DNA of 64,000 bases from Neocallimastix lanati (nom. inval.) (lineage: Eukaryota; Neocallimastigomycota; Neocallimastigomycetes; Neocallimastigales; Neocallimastigaceae). The notes beneath the pieces are model-generated. The model was not told where the DNA came from and searched no databases. It worked only from the letters and a program-made list of their open reading frames with translations. Both the position numbers and the translations under genes were made by a program. How positions within the stretch are numbered: the stretch's first letter is position 1; each line of letters begins with the position of its first letter. Location: contig JACVTC010000252.1 of the NCBI GenBank assembly GCA_016946835.1, positions 1-64,000 on the forward strand, given 5' to 3'. This document shows positions 51,913 through 63,700 of this stretch, piece after piece.

Positions 51913-52830
51913 TAATTTACTAATTGTGAGTTTCGCTATATATACCCTTCTACAACTTTTTGATACTCCTGATAGATCTTGGAAGTCAATTGAAATAGAT
52001 TTTTTATGTAGCCTTCCTAATTCAAAAGGATACACAGTTCTTATGGTAGTTGTTGATAGATTCTTCATAATGATTCATTTGGTACCTTTTAAGCAGATAC
52101 CTGATACAAAACAAGCAGCCAAAGCCTTTATAAAAAATATATTTAAGATACATGGATTACCTTATGATATGTTAACAGATATAGGATCTCAATTTACAAG
52201 TGTACTTTAGGAAGAAGTAATGGAATATTTAAACATTAAATCAAGAATTGCCACAACTGACCATCATGAAACAGTTGGTCAATTTGAAAGATGTAACTCT
52301 TTTATTGAGCAATACTTAAGTGTTTGCTCGACTATATTATCATGATGATTGGGTTGAATGGATTCAATTTGCTGAATTTGTTTATAATAACTCCGTTAAT
52401 GAATCAACAAAGGAAACATCTTTCTTTAAAAATTATGGATTCCATCCATCTATGGATGAATTTTTCATATTACTTAAAGCTGATACTAATAATAAAATTA
52501 TTAGAGATTTAAGTATGAACTTTAATAATATTAAAGATATTTTATTAAGATCAAAGGAATTATATAAAAGACACACAGATAAATAGAGAACTCCTCCTCC
52601 AATATTTAAAGAAAATGACTTAGTTTGGATACAAGCTCCTTCATTATTAAATATTAAAAAAAGTTCAAAGTTAGCTCCTTGTAAATATGGACCATACAAG
52701 GTAATTGATGTTTTAAAAAATAATAATTATAAAATTGACATCAAAAGGTCTCCTTTCCTTAAACACCATCTTATATTCCATGTTTCAGAGTTAGAACCTT
52801 TTATTCCATTTTTTATTATTAATATTTTAT
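51913..52830 (+). mobile_element. Ty3/Gypsy fossil: integrase region
   Basis: Recognisable Ty3/Gypsy integrase sequence includes DRSWKSIEIDFLCSLPNSKG, VVVDRF, IHGLPYDMLTDIGSQFTS (the catalytic-core 'SDRGxQF' position), EWIQFAEFVYNNSVNESTKE, and the C-terminal LVWIQAPSLLNIKKSSKLAP, KYGPYKVIDVL, HHLIFHVSELEPF. Broken, with a few interruptions. It is truncated at its 5' side by the inverted LTR. No chromodomain was seen after HVSELEPF. Confidence 0.85.
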
Positions 52831-54539
52831 TATTATCAATATCCTTTATATTATTAATTAACACTTATAAAGTATAAAAAGAGTAATGATTAAATTACTT
52901 TTTATGTTCTTTGTAAGGTTATTGTATGTTTACAATAATTATATATTGATAATTCAACTCTTATTACTATTAAATAAATAAATATTATAAATCCTTTAAA
53001 AGAAATTAATATTAAAATTGTTCTCTAATATTAAGTATACTAAATATTTATATAAATACTTTTATTATTTTATTTAATTATTTTTTCTTAATTAATTACC
53101 GTTTAATCATTACTATATAATTCGACATATTATTCTAGTGACTTAAGGTAATAAAACTAATTACACTTATAATTTTAACATATTATTCGTTATATTTATT
53201 CATATTAAACTTACCTTTACATGCACTAAATGCTATGGTTCAGGTTAATATTAGAATTTTTTATTTATTTTATTTAGTATTAAGTTAATTAAACTGACTA
53301 TATTATTTTTTCAGTTCAAATTATAGTTTGAATGACTATAATATATATATATATTTTATTTACAATGAATTATGATATTATTAAATCGTATTAATCCCTC
53401 ATGAATTTATTTTATTTTAAAATATTTCTGATAATATATTTTGATTCTGCTATTATGAAAATGACAAAATTAATTATATTATTTCTTTACTAATTCGAAG
53501 TTAGATATTTTTATTTATAAATATAAAAATATAAAAATATGATTTTGAATATTAAAAATAAGAAAGAGTTAGTTCAATTTATTTATAAGATGAATGTGTT
53601 TATATATTAATTATATAAATTATAACTTAACTTTTAGTTAAGCTCAGTAGTAGGCTGAGATTCTTAATCTTTTAAACACCAAAAATATTAAGAAAATTAA
53701 ATATATTTTTTATATATAATTTTATATATAATATTTAATATTTTATTTTATTTATCTTTATATTTTTATGATTACGAAAGTATATATATGTTGTTTTTTA
53801 TCAATTTTACAATTTATTTCTTTTATATATTTTATTTAAATATAATAATATTCTGATTGGGTAAAACTATATTAAAGTTATTATTAAATATTTATTTTTT
53901 TATATTCTAACAGAATGTAGACAAATTTAAATAAAATTAAATAAAAAGAATTTAATAATATGTTAATATATATTATTTATATATAAACTTTTATATATTA
54001 AATATATTATATTTATATTGATAATTATAATATTTAATTAAATTTTATTAATCTATTAATATATAAATCAAATAATAAAATAATTATTTAAATCATTTAT
54101 TTATTTATTTATTAATAATTAATTTATTTATTATTAAATTATTTTTTTATTTAATTATTTAATGAATGATCCATTTTATTTATTTATTTATTTATTTATT
54201 TATTTTCTAATTTGGTATTAACAATTCTTTATTTCGTATTAAGCAAAAGTCTTAACAACAACACAGAAAGTAAACTGCATAGATTAACATAATTTGCTGT
54301 TACTTTTACATGCAAATGTTTTGTTTTTATTATAACTTTTATAATTGAAATTCTCATATTTTTTTATATAATTTAATTTATAAATGTAATATTCCTTTAG
54401 TATTTCTAAAAATACTTTCATATAACATATAATTTTTAATAATATTGAAATTAAATTCATAAATTTTCAGTACAAAATAATTAAATAATTAAAAATATAA
54501 TAATATTTTAATTGCATACTCTTTACTAAATGGTAATAT
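52831..54539. other. AT-rich filler between retroelement pieces
   Basis: No coding was seen. Two small adjacent hairpins lie at about 53634-53665 (TTAACTTTTAGTTAA, then CTCAGTAGTAGGCTGAG). TTTATTTA repeats lie near 54090-54205. Confidence 0.4.
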
Positions 54540-54872
54540 GGTGTGGATGAAGCGAAGAAGAATTATAGGCTCCATATTAGTCGTTCGCCATTCCCTATCA
54601 TATATCCAGTCTTCCATGTAAGCTCGTTAGAATCTTACTACAAGTTGCCAAAGACTTTAGTTCCAGCACCTACTGGTAACCAAGTGATGATTTATATCCT
54701 AAGTTCAAGAAAATATCAAGGACAATATCATTACCTAGTCGCATACAAGGACAACAAACAAGAGTGCGTAAACGCCAACATAATTGACGACAATTCTCAC
54801 TATGCAGAGTTGCTCGAGGATTACCAAGATTTTAGTTATAGCCAGTTTATTGCTAAAGTCGTCAACCATTAG
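54540..54872 (+). mobile_element. Ty3/Gypsy fossil: integrase C-terminus with chromodomain-like end
   Basis: FPIIYPVFHVSSLESYYKLP is the usual end of the integrase C-terminal domain; ILSSRKYQGQYHYLVAYKDN-KQECVNANIIDD follows the chromodomain pattern (IL..R...G...YLVAYK....E.V....I). It ends 25 bp before the LTR at 54897, the normal order for a chromovirus 3' end. The rest of the element is missing. Confidence 0.75.
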
Positions 54873-54896
54873 AAGCTTACTCCTTGGGAGAGGCCT

Positions 54897-55315
54897 TGTA
54901 ACAGATACATGGTTTAATGTTACCTATCCAATGATATCATTTTGGTAACGTAATGTATCTTAAAACAGTTAGCAATTATAGCTAATCAAATAAAATTTTT
55001 ACTTTAATTTCGTACATTAAATTTTATTATTTTATAGTTTATTTTATTATTAGTTATATAGTTATAGTTAGTTTTATTAAATGATTAGTAAATCATGTTA
55101 AATTAAATAATTTACCAATCATAAATTTATTTACATGAATAAAAGTAATTGTACTTGTAACAGTAATGCACTAGCGTTACTATTAACATAAATTATTTTA
55201 ATAAATATTAATAGTAATAAATAAAATTAAATATTAAAAATAAATAATAAACATATTAAATAAGCCCAGTAACTAATAACAGAAGGAATTATAAAGTACT
55301 GTGATATATTTTAAA
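54897..55315 (+). mobile_element. Near-complete LTR (3' LTR of the chromodomain fragment)
   Basis: Begins TGTAACAGATACATGGTTTA right after the chromodomain fragment and matches the inverted copy at 51495-51912 to about AAGTACTGTGATAT near 55310. The outer end is approximate because the match fades in A/T sequence. Contains the small palindromic core AGTAATGCACTAGCGTTACT. A moderate number of differences from the other copy suggests an old family. Confidence 0.75.
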
Positions 55316-55859
55316 AATGTTATAAATAAATATTTAGAATAGTATCACTTTAATATAATATAATACATTATATAATATAATGATATAATATAATAAGTTT
55401 AATTTCCCATTTTTATTATGAAATTATTAAAAATTTATTATAATAATATTGATTAATAATAATTGTTAATAATTATTAAAGATTATTATTACAATTAATT
55501 CATTATTTTCTTAAACTAACAATCTTTTATTATATGAACACATTATTATAATTATCTTATTATTTAACATTATTATTATTTACATTAAATTTCTCTTATA
55601 TTTAATTATTTAAAAAATTTAAAATTATTAAAATTTTATATTATTATTTTTTTTTTTTTGAATTTATATTAAAAATTTATGAATTAAATTTTATATATTA
55701 TATTTAATTTCTATATTTAAAGTTTTATGAGAAATTTTGAGTTTAAATTTCATAAAATTTTGAAATTTTAAAAAATGAAAATAATTTAAAATCTAAGTTC
55801 TAGATTTTTAATGGATAATATGTATTGAGATTTATTAAGTTTCAATATTTGACAAAACG
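55316..55859. other. AT-rich spacer
   Basis: Contains AATATAATA and AATTATTAATAATT-type low complexity. No gene was seen. Confidence 0.4.
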
Positions 55860-56830
55860 ATAGTACTTGTTACTTATCAATTACAGAGTCTTTGATAGAG
55901 ATGTTTACGACCATAGCAGCGCATATGCCTGAGTAATAGAATTCTTCCCAGAACATTGACTCTGGAATTATTGAATCAAGATATTTGTTCTTATTGTTCG
56001 TATCTTCTTTTCCTACTTCTTTTGGTAGCATAGATGCGGCTAGTTATGAAGATTGATTGAAAAATTTATTCTTTTTGAATTAAGGCAATACTTACTACAG
56101 TATTTTCCTAAGAAGAAGATCTTTTTGTGGCTGTAATCAATATACCGATTGTGTATTATTAATCAATTTCTTCCCAGGATACCATTGATTTCTTGTAATA
56201 AAAGGTTGGCAATATTAAACTTGAATGTTTCCGAGTGGTCCAAGATCTTTAATTTTAAAGGATTTGCTGATTGTTTAATATTCATGCTTTTGCCATTTGG
56301 TAATCAAATATTGATAGGGGTGGAGAGACCTGAAGTTGGTACTTTGTGAGCTATGGCAAAGTCTTTACAGATACAATTTCTAGCAGATTCAGAATCAATT
56401 AATAAGTTAGTTTTAACATTCTTACCGTTGAATGTTAAATAAAGTGACAGTAATTATAGTAATTGTGTGTCTTCCACTTGTATAATTTGCTGAAAGTAAT
56501 TCATGGCTTTTTGGATTAATTTTGGTGAGTGTTGCTGTGCTTGTTTTGTGGTCAGGATGATTCTTATTTCTAAGACAGCTTTCCAAGTAACACCTCTTAT
56601 CTATTCCAATGATAACATTAGTGGCTTTAAATATAGTTTCGGGTCTAACCTGTTTGTCGAACTCGCCTCTTACCCATCATCCAGTCCGATTCCAATTAAG
56701 TCAATAAATACATCTTCAGGACATCCTATTTGTCTGGCTATTCTTCGGAATTCAATAGTGTACTCGGCAGCTTTTCCAATGTGAACCTGTCTGAGCTTCA
56801 GTAATCATTTGATTAGGATATGCTTCCTCT
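55860..56830 (-). mobile_element. LTR-retroelement fossil: Gag and protease region
   Basis: On the minus strand: GKAAEYTIEFRRIARQIGCP-EDVFIDLIGIGL is a typical Gag helical region, followed by VKTNLLIDSESARNCICKDF (protease-type region) and LLQEINGILGKKLI. Several interruptions; a fossil. G+C is higher than in its neighbours. Plus-strand open frames at 56149-56349 and 56503-56784 are shadows of it. Confidence 0.7.
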
Positions 56831-56839
56831 TTTATACTT

Positions 56840-57300
56840 TATAATCAACATAATAATATTTTATTAATAATATAATATTGATAATAATAATAGATAATAA
56901 TTAATACATAAAAAATGTATATTTAATTTAATATTAACTAATATTATTTGATTTAATAAAAATAATTATTTGAATTTAATATAATAAATATATTCAATTT
57001 ATTGTTATATGTTGATAGATTTAATATTAATATATGTTAATAAATTTAATATAAATCTTATTTAAAATAATTTAGAGTCAGTTGGCCAGGCTGATTCTTA
57101 ATTATAATATACAAGAATTCATGGTAAAAAAATTAATGAATACAGGCAAAATAAGGTTGAATATTTATTATTGAAATATAACTGAATATTATAGAAATTG
57201 AAATGCAATTGAAATGATATTGAAATGTAATTGAAATGAAATTGAAATGAAATTTAATTATAATTTCAACAATGCCCTCCTTCAAAAATTCGCATTCTAG
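56840..57300 (-). mobile_element. Candidate LTR next to a polypurine tract
   Basis: On the minus strand, TTTTTGAAGGAGGGCAT is followed by TGTTGAAATTATAATTAAAT and an ATTTCATTTCAATT-type repeat (57180-57260). The layout 'purine tract, then TGTTG' is that of a 3' LTR start. It lies between an integrase/chromodomain piece (upstream on this strand) and the Gag piece (downstream). The outer end is not defined. Confidence 0.4.
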
Positions 57301-57829
57301 ATGATTTTGTGTAACCTAATAACAATTGAATTTTATTTTTGTTTATTATTATTAAATTGTATTGAAATATTTTATGAAGTTAAAAGATCACTTGACTATT
57401 TTGAGGAAACCCTTTGAGACCATTTCATGAAATTTTGAAATATTTCAAAATTTCTTGAAATTAAAATATTGTTATAAAAATCAATGCTGAGAATTATGGT
57501 GATCATATTTATTTTGAGTTTTAATAATATTTAATTAAAATTTAAATATTAAAATTTTAAATTTTAATTAAAATTTCAATTTTAATAATTTACTTTGCAA
57601 ATTTTGAAAATAATGAAAGAATATGTTTATTGAATATATTGAAATATAAAAAAGTGTAAAAAGTTTAACAATATTTTTTTTTTTTTTTTGTAATTTTCGA
57701 AATTTGAAATTTTGATATTTTGAAATTTAAATTTTATGGTGTGTTCTTAACTGAAATTAAATAATAAAATTATAATAAAAATAAAAGTTAAACTCTATAA
57801 AGTAAAAAATTCTTTTTAATTATAAGAAA

Positions 57830-58770
57830 TTGAATTAAACTTTCTTCCATTTTATAAATATAATAAATAAATATCTTGCTTCTTGGATTATTTTTGATTT
57901 CTTCCGAATGAACCCAGTCATTAGCGTCTTTATATATATTTATAACGAACACGATATTCATAACATTTTTTCTTGTAATTAGTTCTAAATCCAGAGATTT
58001 CTACAATGTCCTTTATATATTTATTATGAGATCTTCTTTTTCAATATTCGGGAGGTGTTGGAATGAAAGGCTCGAACTCAGATATATGGAAAATAGGATG
58101 GTATTTATTGAAAGAAGATCTTTTAAAATCTATTTTATAATTATTATTTTCTAAAACATCGAGTACTTTATAAGGTCCGTACTTACAAAGAGATAGTTTT
58201 GAACTATCTTCTATATTAAGAGAAGGGGAAGTTTGAACCTATACTTAATCATCTTCCTTAAATACAGAATGTTCCATTCTTTTCTTATCAGCTTATCTTT
58301 TAGATAGTTCCTTTAAACGTAATAAGAATTCTTTTATATAATTAAAACTGAGGTTTACATTCTTTATATATTTAAAGTTAGTATCCATTTGAGGTAATAA
58401 AAAGAATTCATCCATAGAGGAGTGAAAACCATAATTAATAAAGAATGGTGTTTCCTTTGTATATTCATTAACTGAATTATTAAGAGCAAATTTGGCAAGG
58501 GAAATTCAATCAATCCAGTCGTCATGATAGTAAGCACTTGAATAGGATCTTAAGTATTATTCAATGAAAAAGTTACATCTTTCAATTTTCCTAACTATTT
58601 CGTAATAACCTGTAGTTACAATATTATTTTTTATTTTTAATAGATTCATAAATTCTTTCCAAAGGGCACTTGTGAATTGGGATCCACTATTATTAAGATA
58701 ATAAAAATTCATAATAGATAATCTTGTTTTTAAAAACCAGATGATCTAATAAGGCTGCATGAAATTATTT
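57830..58770 (-). mobile_element. Ty3/Gypsy fossil: integrase and chromodomain region
   Basis: The minus strand carries integrase C-terminal sequence (KYGPYKVLDV at about 58150, EFEPFIPTPPEY at about 58065), then a chromodomain-like segment, IVEISGFRTNYKKKCYEYRV...DWVHSEEI, to about 57900. Upstream at 58300-58680 are integrase core pieces similar to those at 51913-52830 (FINYGFHSSMDEFF-type region). Broken in many places; clearly older than the element at the right end of the window. Confidence 0.7.
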
Positions 58771-59330
58771 TCCAGCCAATAATTCAGTGACACAATTCAA
58801 TCAAGTAGTAAGGTAGCCACATATTACCTTACAATCCAATAAATGGGATAGAAGATGATGGAAGTATCATCTTAGATAATAATAAAACCTTAAATAAGAA
58901 TAGAAATATAAAAAGAAGCAAGAAAGGTGCATGTTAGAAAATTAACATTGAAAATAAAGTCAATAATAGTTAGTTAGTAAATTATAAGTTACTAAAAATT
59001 ATTGTATTAAAATTAAGACATAATTGTATGAAAAATAAATGTATGAATAAAGTATTAATTAAATATATGTATTATAAAATATTAATTGATTAAATAATTA
59101 ATGTATAAATAAATAAGTTATTATTTATGTAAGTATATAAATAAATATTAAAGTAAATAAATTTAATTTACATTAATATATAATTATTTATATTTATTAA
59201 TAATAAATATTAAAAGAAGCTAACTATTATCTTGAATAGAGAGGCAATAGATCCATCTTTTAAGAAAAGTTTAAGCCATTTAATCAATAATAATCCTAGT
59301 TGTAACGAATCTTAAAAAACTAGAAATTAG
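58771..59330. other. Noncoding, possibly LTR-derived
   Basis: 58787-58930 is less AT-rich (TAGTAAGGTAGCCACATATT, ATCATCTTAG) and adjoins the integrase fossil, so part may be terminal-repeat debris. The rest is A/T low complexity. Confidence 0.3.
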
Positions 59331-59405
59331 AATGCTGGCATAGTGGTTAGTCATTATGACCTCAGCCTGAACCACTAGGGTTCGACTCACACCTTTACTA
59401 AAATT
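59331..59405 (+). ncRNA. tRNA-like sequence, probably a SINE head
   Basis: Box A TGGCATAGTGG at 59336-59346 and box B GGTTCGACTC at 59379-59388 are separated by 32 nt, a tRNA-like internal Pol III promoter. The flanking bases do not form a good acceptor stem, and the T-stem has mismatches, so a functional tRNA is unlikely. Just downstream, TTTCTGTATTTG recurs about three to four times (59441-59490). A tRNA-derived SINE is the best reading; a decayed tRNA gene is the alternative. Confidence 0.55.
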
Positions 59406-59440
59406 TTATATCATTTAAATTTTAAAGAATTTTTATACTT

Positions 59441-59490
59441 CATTTCTGTATTTGTTTCTGTATTTGTTTCTGTATAAATTTCTGTAAAAA
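59441..59490. repeat. 12-bp repeat after the tRNA-like head
   Basis: TTTCTGTATTTG occurs two to three times perfectly and once or twice imperfectly. It may be the tail of the SINE-like element. Confidence 0.6.
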
Positions 59491-59954
59491 ATTAACAAAA
59501 GAAATTCTTAGAAATTAATAGAAACAAATCAGATAGAAATTCTATTTTAATTTATCTTTTATCATTATTTCTTTTAGATTCTTTTTAACCGAAAATAATC
59601 AATTTTTATGAAACTTTTTAATGATTTTATGGTTTTAAATTTTTATGGATTTAAATTTTGAAAAACTATAAATAGGAGTGAATTTCGCAGCCAAAAAAAA
59701 AATATTCTAAAAATTGTGTTTTTATTAATTATTAAATTAATTAATAAGTAATTCAAAATATTACAATAATTAATCTTTATAATTAATATTTTTAAATTTC
59801 TTAATTAATAAAACTATATTTTAAAAAAACCAAATTACTTATTAATCAAAAAGTGCTTACCTATTGTGTTACACTCTTTAAAACACGGATATTCCAATAT
59901 TCGTTACAATAAAAACACCACTAAACTAAGCACAATACCTTTGCACTTTTACTC

Positions 59955-60240
59955 TTTTTGGAGCCCCGTTAAGGAATCCCATTTTCTACTACTATTTTTG
60001 GAACCCCGTTAAGGAATCCCATTTTCTACTACTATTTTTGGAACCCCGTTAAGGAATCCCATTTTCTACTACTATTTTTGGAACCCCGTTAAGGAATCCC
60101 ATTTTCTACTACTATTTTTGGAACCCCGTTAAGGAATCCCATTTTCTACTACTATTTTTGGAACCCCGTTAAGGAATCCCATTTTCTACTACTATTTTTG
60201 GAACCCCGTTAAGGAATCCCATTTTCTACTATTTTTGGAA
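59955..60240 (+). repeat. Seven-copy, 40-bp tandem repeat
   Basis: GGAACCCCGTTAAGGAATCC plus CATTTTCTACTACTATTTTT recurs at exactly 40-bp spacing (GA[AG]CCCCGTT at 59961, 60001, 60041, 60081, 60121, 60161 and 60201). Copies are almost identical; the first has one G for A and the last lacks three bases. Its G+C is far above that of its surroundings. It lies about 480 bp upstream of the Gag start of the right-hand Ty3/Gypsy element, so it may be in that element's LTR or leader. Confidence 0.95.
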
Positions 60241-60467
60241 ACCACTTACCAAGACTATAAATTTTTCTACCAAAATTCATGCATGAATTTATAAATTCAA
60301 TCGGAACCCTTGAATTTTACTATATATTAAAATTATTAATATTTTCAATAATCCATATAACCATCCTTGAAATTAAAATTATTTATATTGAAATTAAATA
60401 TTTACTTCTTCTAATAATTAGTTATATTGTATATTTATTATTCAATCAAAATCAATAATTATAATAA

Positions 60468-60503
<36 letters not shown>

Positions 60504-60672
60504 AGTAATAATTAATATTTAATAATTAATATTTAATAATTAATAATAATAATTAATAATCAATAATTAGTAATAATTAATAATAATAATTAATAATAAT
60601 TAGTAATAATCAATATTTAATAATTAATAATAATTAATACTTAATAATTAATAATTAGTAATCAATAATTAG

Positions 60673-60676
<4 letters not shown>
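60241..60676. other. Leader region upstream of the Gag start
   Basis: Starts TGGAAACCACTTACCAAG, a possible but unproven primer-binding type sequence (TGG start). Then an A-run at about 60471-60500 and TTAATAATTAATAATAATTA-type low complexity to 60670. No gene was seen. Confidence 0.35.

Positions 60677-60724
<48 letters not shown>
60677..60724 (+). promoter_or_regulatory. A48 tract touching the Gag start codon
   Basis: Forty-eight A residues lie immediately before ATG at 60725. A-rich leaders are known to favour translation initiation in some eukaryotes and poxviruses; whether this tract does so is unknown. It may also simply be homopolymer growth, or a collapsed or expanded assembly of one. 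Confidence 0.7.
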
Positions 60725-60728
<4 letters not shown>

Positions 60729-63700
60729 AAGAAGTAAACAATAGTAATGCAACACTCAAGGATGGATTCGCCGGCGATAGAAGGTATTTTAAAGGATTCC
60801 TCGCTAAAATTGAACTTCTTTTTATGATCTATCCAGATAGATTCGTTGATGATGAATCAAAAGTGGTATACATTATTTCAAGACTATATGGAACCGCTAT
60901 GAACTGGGCAGCAACGTTAATTGAAAACATGGATCCATGCCTAGGTAATTACGAAGAATTCATCGAACGAATGAAATCGGTTTTTGGGAATAATGACGCA
61001 ACTTTCGTGGCAAACCATAGGTTAAGAACAATAAAGCAAAAAAGAATCGGTGATATTCAACATTACATCATGGAATTCAACCGATATGCTGATGATTCAT
61101 CTTGGAACGAAGAAGCCAAGATGGATGCTTTCTTGGATGGATTACAAGACCAAATAGCTACCAGAATACTCGAAATGTTTCCAGGACCCCGTTCATTATT
61201 CGCAATGCAAACAATTGCTTCCAGAATCGATAGCCGCATATCAAACCATCGAAACTTTAATAACTTAACCAACCGACAAAACAACAATAATAGTAATACT
61301 AGAAACAATTTTAAAAGAAACGCTGGTAAAAAACCTTTTCAATCCAAACCTAATAAAACCCATGGACCTCTTTCAAAAGAAGAGAAAGAAAGAAGAAGAA
61401 AGGAAAACCTCTGCCTCTATTGTGGATCTACTGACCACCAACTTGATAATTGCCCCATCAAAAACAGAAAAAGAAACAATAATAACAGTACAAGCAGTAA
61501 TACTACTTACGTAACAAATCCAGAAACAACCAAACCAAGACCAAGACTCTCTGATAATCCCAATGTTAAAACTGCAACCTTTGAATTCAATATAAGTACC
61601 TCAAACGCTTCTGTTAAAACCAAAATTTTAATTGACTCCGGATCACAATTAAATCTTATGGATATCTACTTCGCAAAAGAAAATAATATTCCCTTCGAAA
61701 AACAAAATGTTGTCCCACAAGTCTCCGGTATAGGTGGAAATCAAACTATATTAGGCAAAACCATGCCACTCTCCCTCACTTATGATAATCACAAATGCTT
61801 AGCTGAATTCTACATCATCGATTTACCCTCTTACTGCTGCATACTTGGCTCTGAATGGCTCTGTACCCATAATCCAATGATAAATTTCTCTGAAAAGAAA
61901 CTTTGCTTTAAATCAAGTTATTGCACTAATAATTGCCTGGTTATTCCTATGACTTTCACTGCTCACGTTACAGAAAAAGAACCCCAACTTGATGATGAAA
62001 CCTTAGAATCAATTAATCAACCTGAAACGAACAATCTTCCTGAAAAGCTTTTGCAATTTATTGATGTCTTCGATGAAAAATCTGCCAACAAACTACCACC
62101 TCATCGTCAATATGATTGTGAGATAAAACTAAAACCCGATGCAAAACTGTTTTATGGCCACTACGAATACCGCGTGATGCCTTTCGGCTTGAAAAATGCA
62201 CCAGCAGTATTCCAACATTTCATAAATGACGTTCTTGAAGACTGTCTTGGAAAATTCGCCTTCAGCTACATTGATGATATAATTATCTTTTCTCCTGATT
62301 TGGATTCTCATTGGATACATCTCGCTGAAATTCTCACTAGACTCCGTAAAGCAGGATTATACGCAAAGCTCGAAAAATGCGAATTCTGCGTTCCATTTAT
62401 CGATTTCCTTGGTCATAGAATCTCCTCCAATGGTATATTTATGGACCCAAAAAAGATCTCTTCTATACTCGAATGGCCTACTCCAACATGTGTTAAAGAC
62501 ATTCAATCGTTTCTAGGTTTAGCCAATTACTATAGACGCTTCATACCCAATTTCGCAAAACTAGCTCATCCCCTCAATGCTCTCTTAAGGAAAGACTCCG
62601 AATTTCTCTGGTCCGAAGAAGCTGAAGAATCTTTTAATACAATCAAATCCAAATTTACTTCTGCTCCCGTTCTCGCTTATCCTGACCGAAATCTCCCATT
62701 CATGGTCGAAACCGATAGCAGTAATTTTGCTATAGGTGCTGTTCTCTCCCAAACTTCTTCAAAAGATAATAAAATTCATCCCATTGCCTTTTATTCAAGA
62801 TCTCTTACTTCACCAGAAAGAAACTACCCGATTTACGATAAGGAGCTCTTAGCAATCATCTCTGCATTGGAAAACTGGCGACATCTTCTGAAAGGAACAC
62901 CTACACCGTTTACAATTTATTCTGATCATCGCAACCTTCTCTATCAGAAAAAACCTGAAAAGATGACACAAAGGCTTATTCGTTGGTCTCTATTCTTATC
63001 CGAGTTTAACTTCAAAATTGTCTATCGCTCTGGCTCAATCAATGAAAACCCGATGCGCTCTCAAGAAGACCTGATTATGCTGCTTCTGAACAAAATTTTA
63101 ATGAAATCCCCTTCTCAGTGCTCCGTCCTGAAAACTTTGCTGCTTTCCCAACTTCCGCTGTACCTTTCACTGAAGAAATCCTTTCCGAATGTAAAAACGA
63201 TTCATTTTATCATAACGTTTGTGACTACCTTGGAAATAACAAGCTCCCAATCCCACATCCTAAAATCGATAAATTCTCACTTAGTAACGGTTACCTTCTC
63301 TTTGACAACAAACTTTATATTCCGCCTAACTGCCGCTCACACGCTTTTAAGATCTGCCATGACTCTCCCTCCGCTGGTCACTTCGGAATTCGAAAAACAA
63401 TTAATCTTTTAAATCGCGACTTTTGGTGGCCCTCGCTTAACTCTGATGCTAAAGACTATATTCGCTCCTGCGAAACTTGCTGCCGTTCTAAGGACTCAAG
63501 ACACAATCCTTATGGATACTTACAACCGCTTGAAATTCCTAATCGCCCTTGGATCTCTATTGCTATGGATTTTATTACCGATCTCCCTGAATCTTCTGGT
63601 TTTACTTGTATTTTTGTCATTGTCGACCGCTTTTCTAAAATGTGCCACTTTATTCCTTTTGAAAACGTTCCTTCCGCCCCTGACACTGCTTCTGCTTTTA

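Noticed and set aside
56149-56784. Two plus-strand frames of 66 and 93 codons
   Set aside because: The minus strand shows Gag and protease motifs; the plus frames are shadows.
59331-59405. Functional tRNA gene
   Set aside because: Boxes A and B are good, but acceptor and T-stem pairing is poor; a SINE head or pseudo-tRNA fits better.
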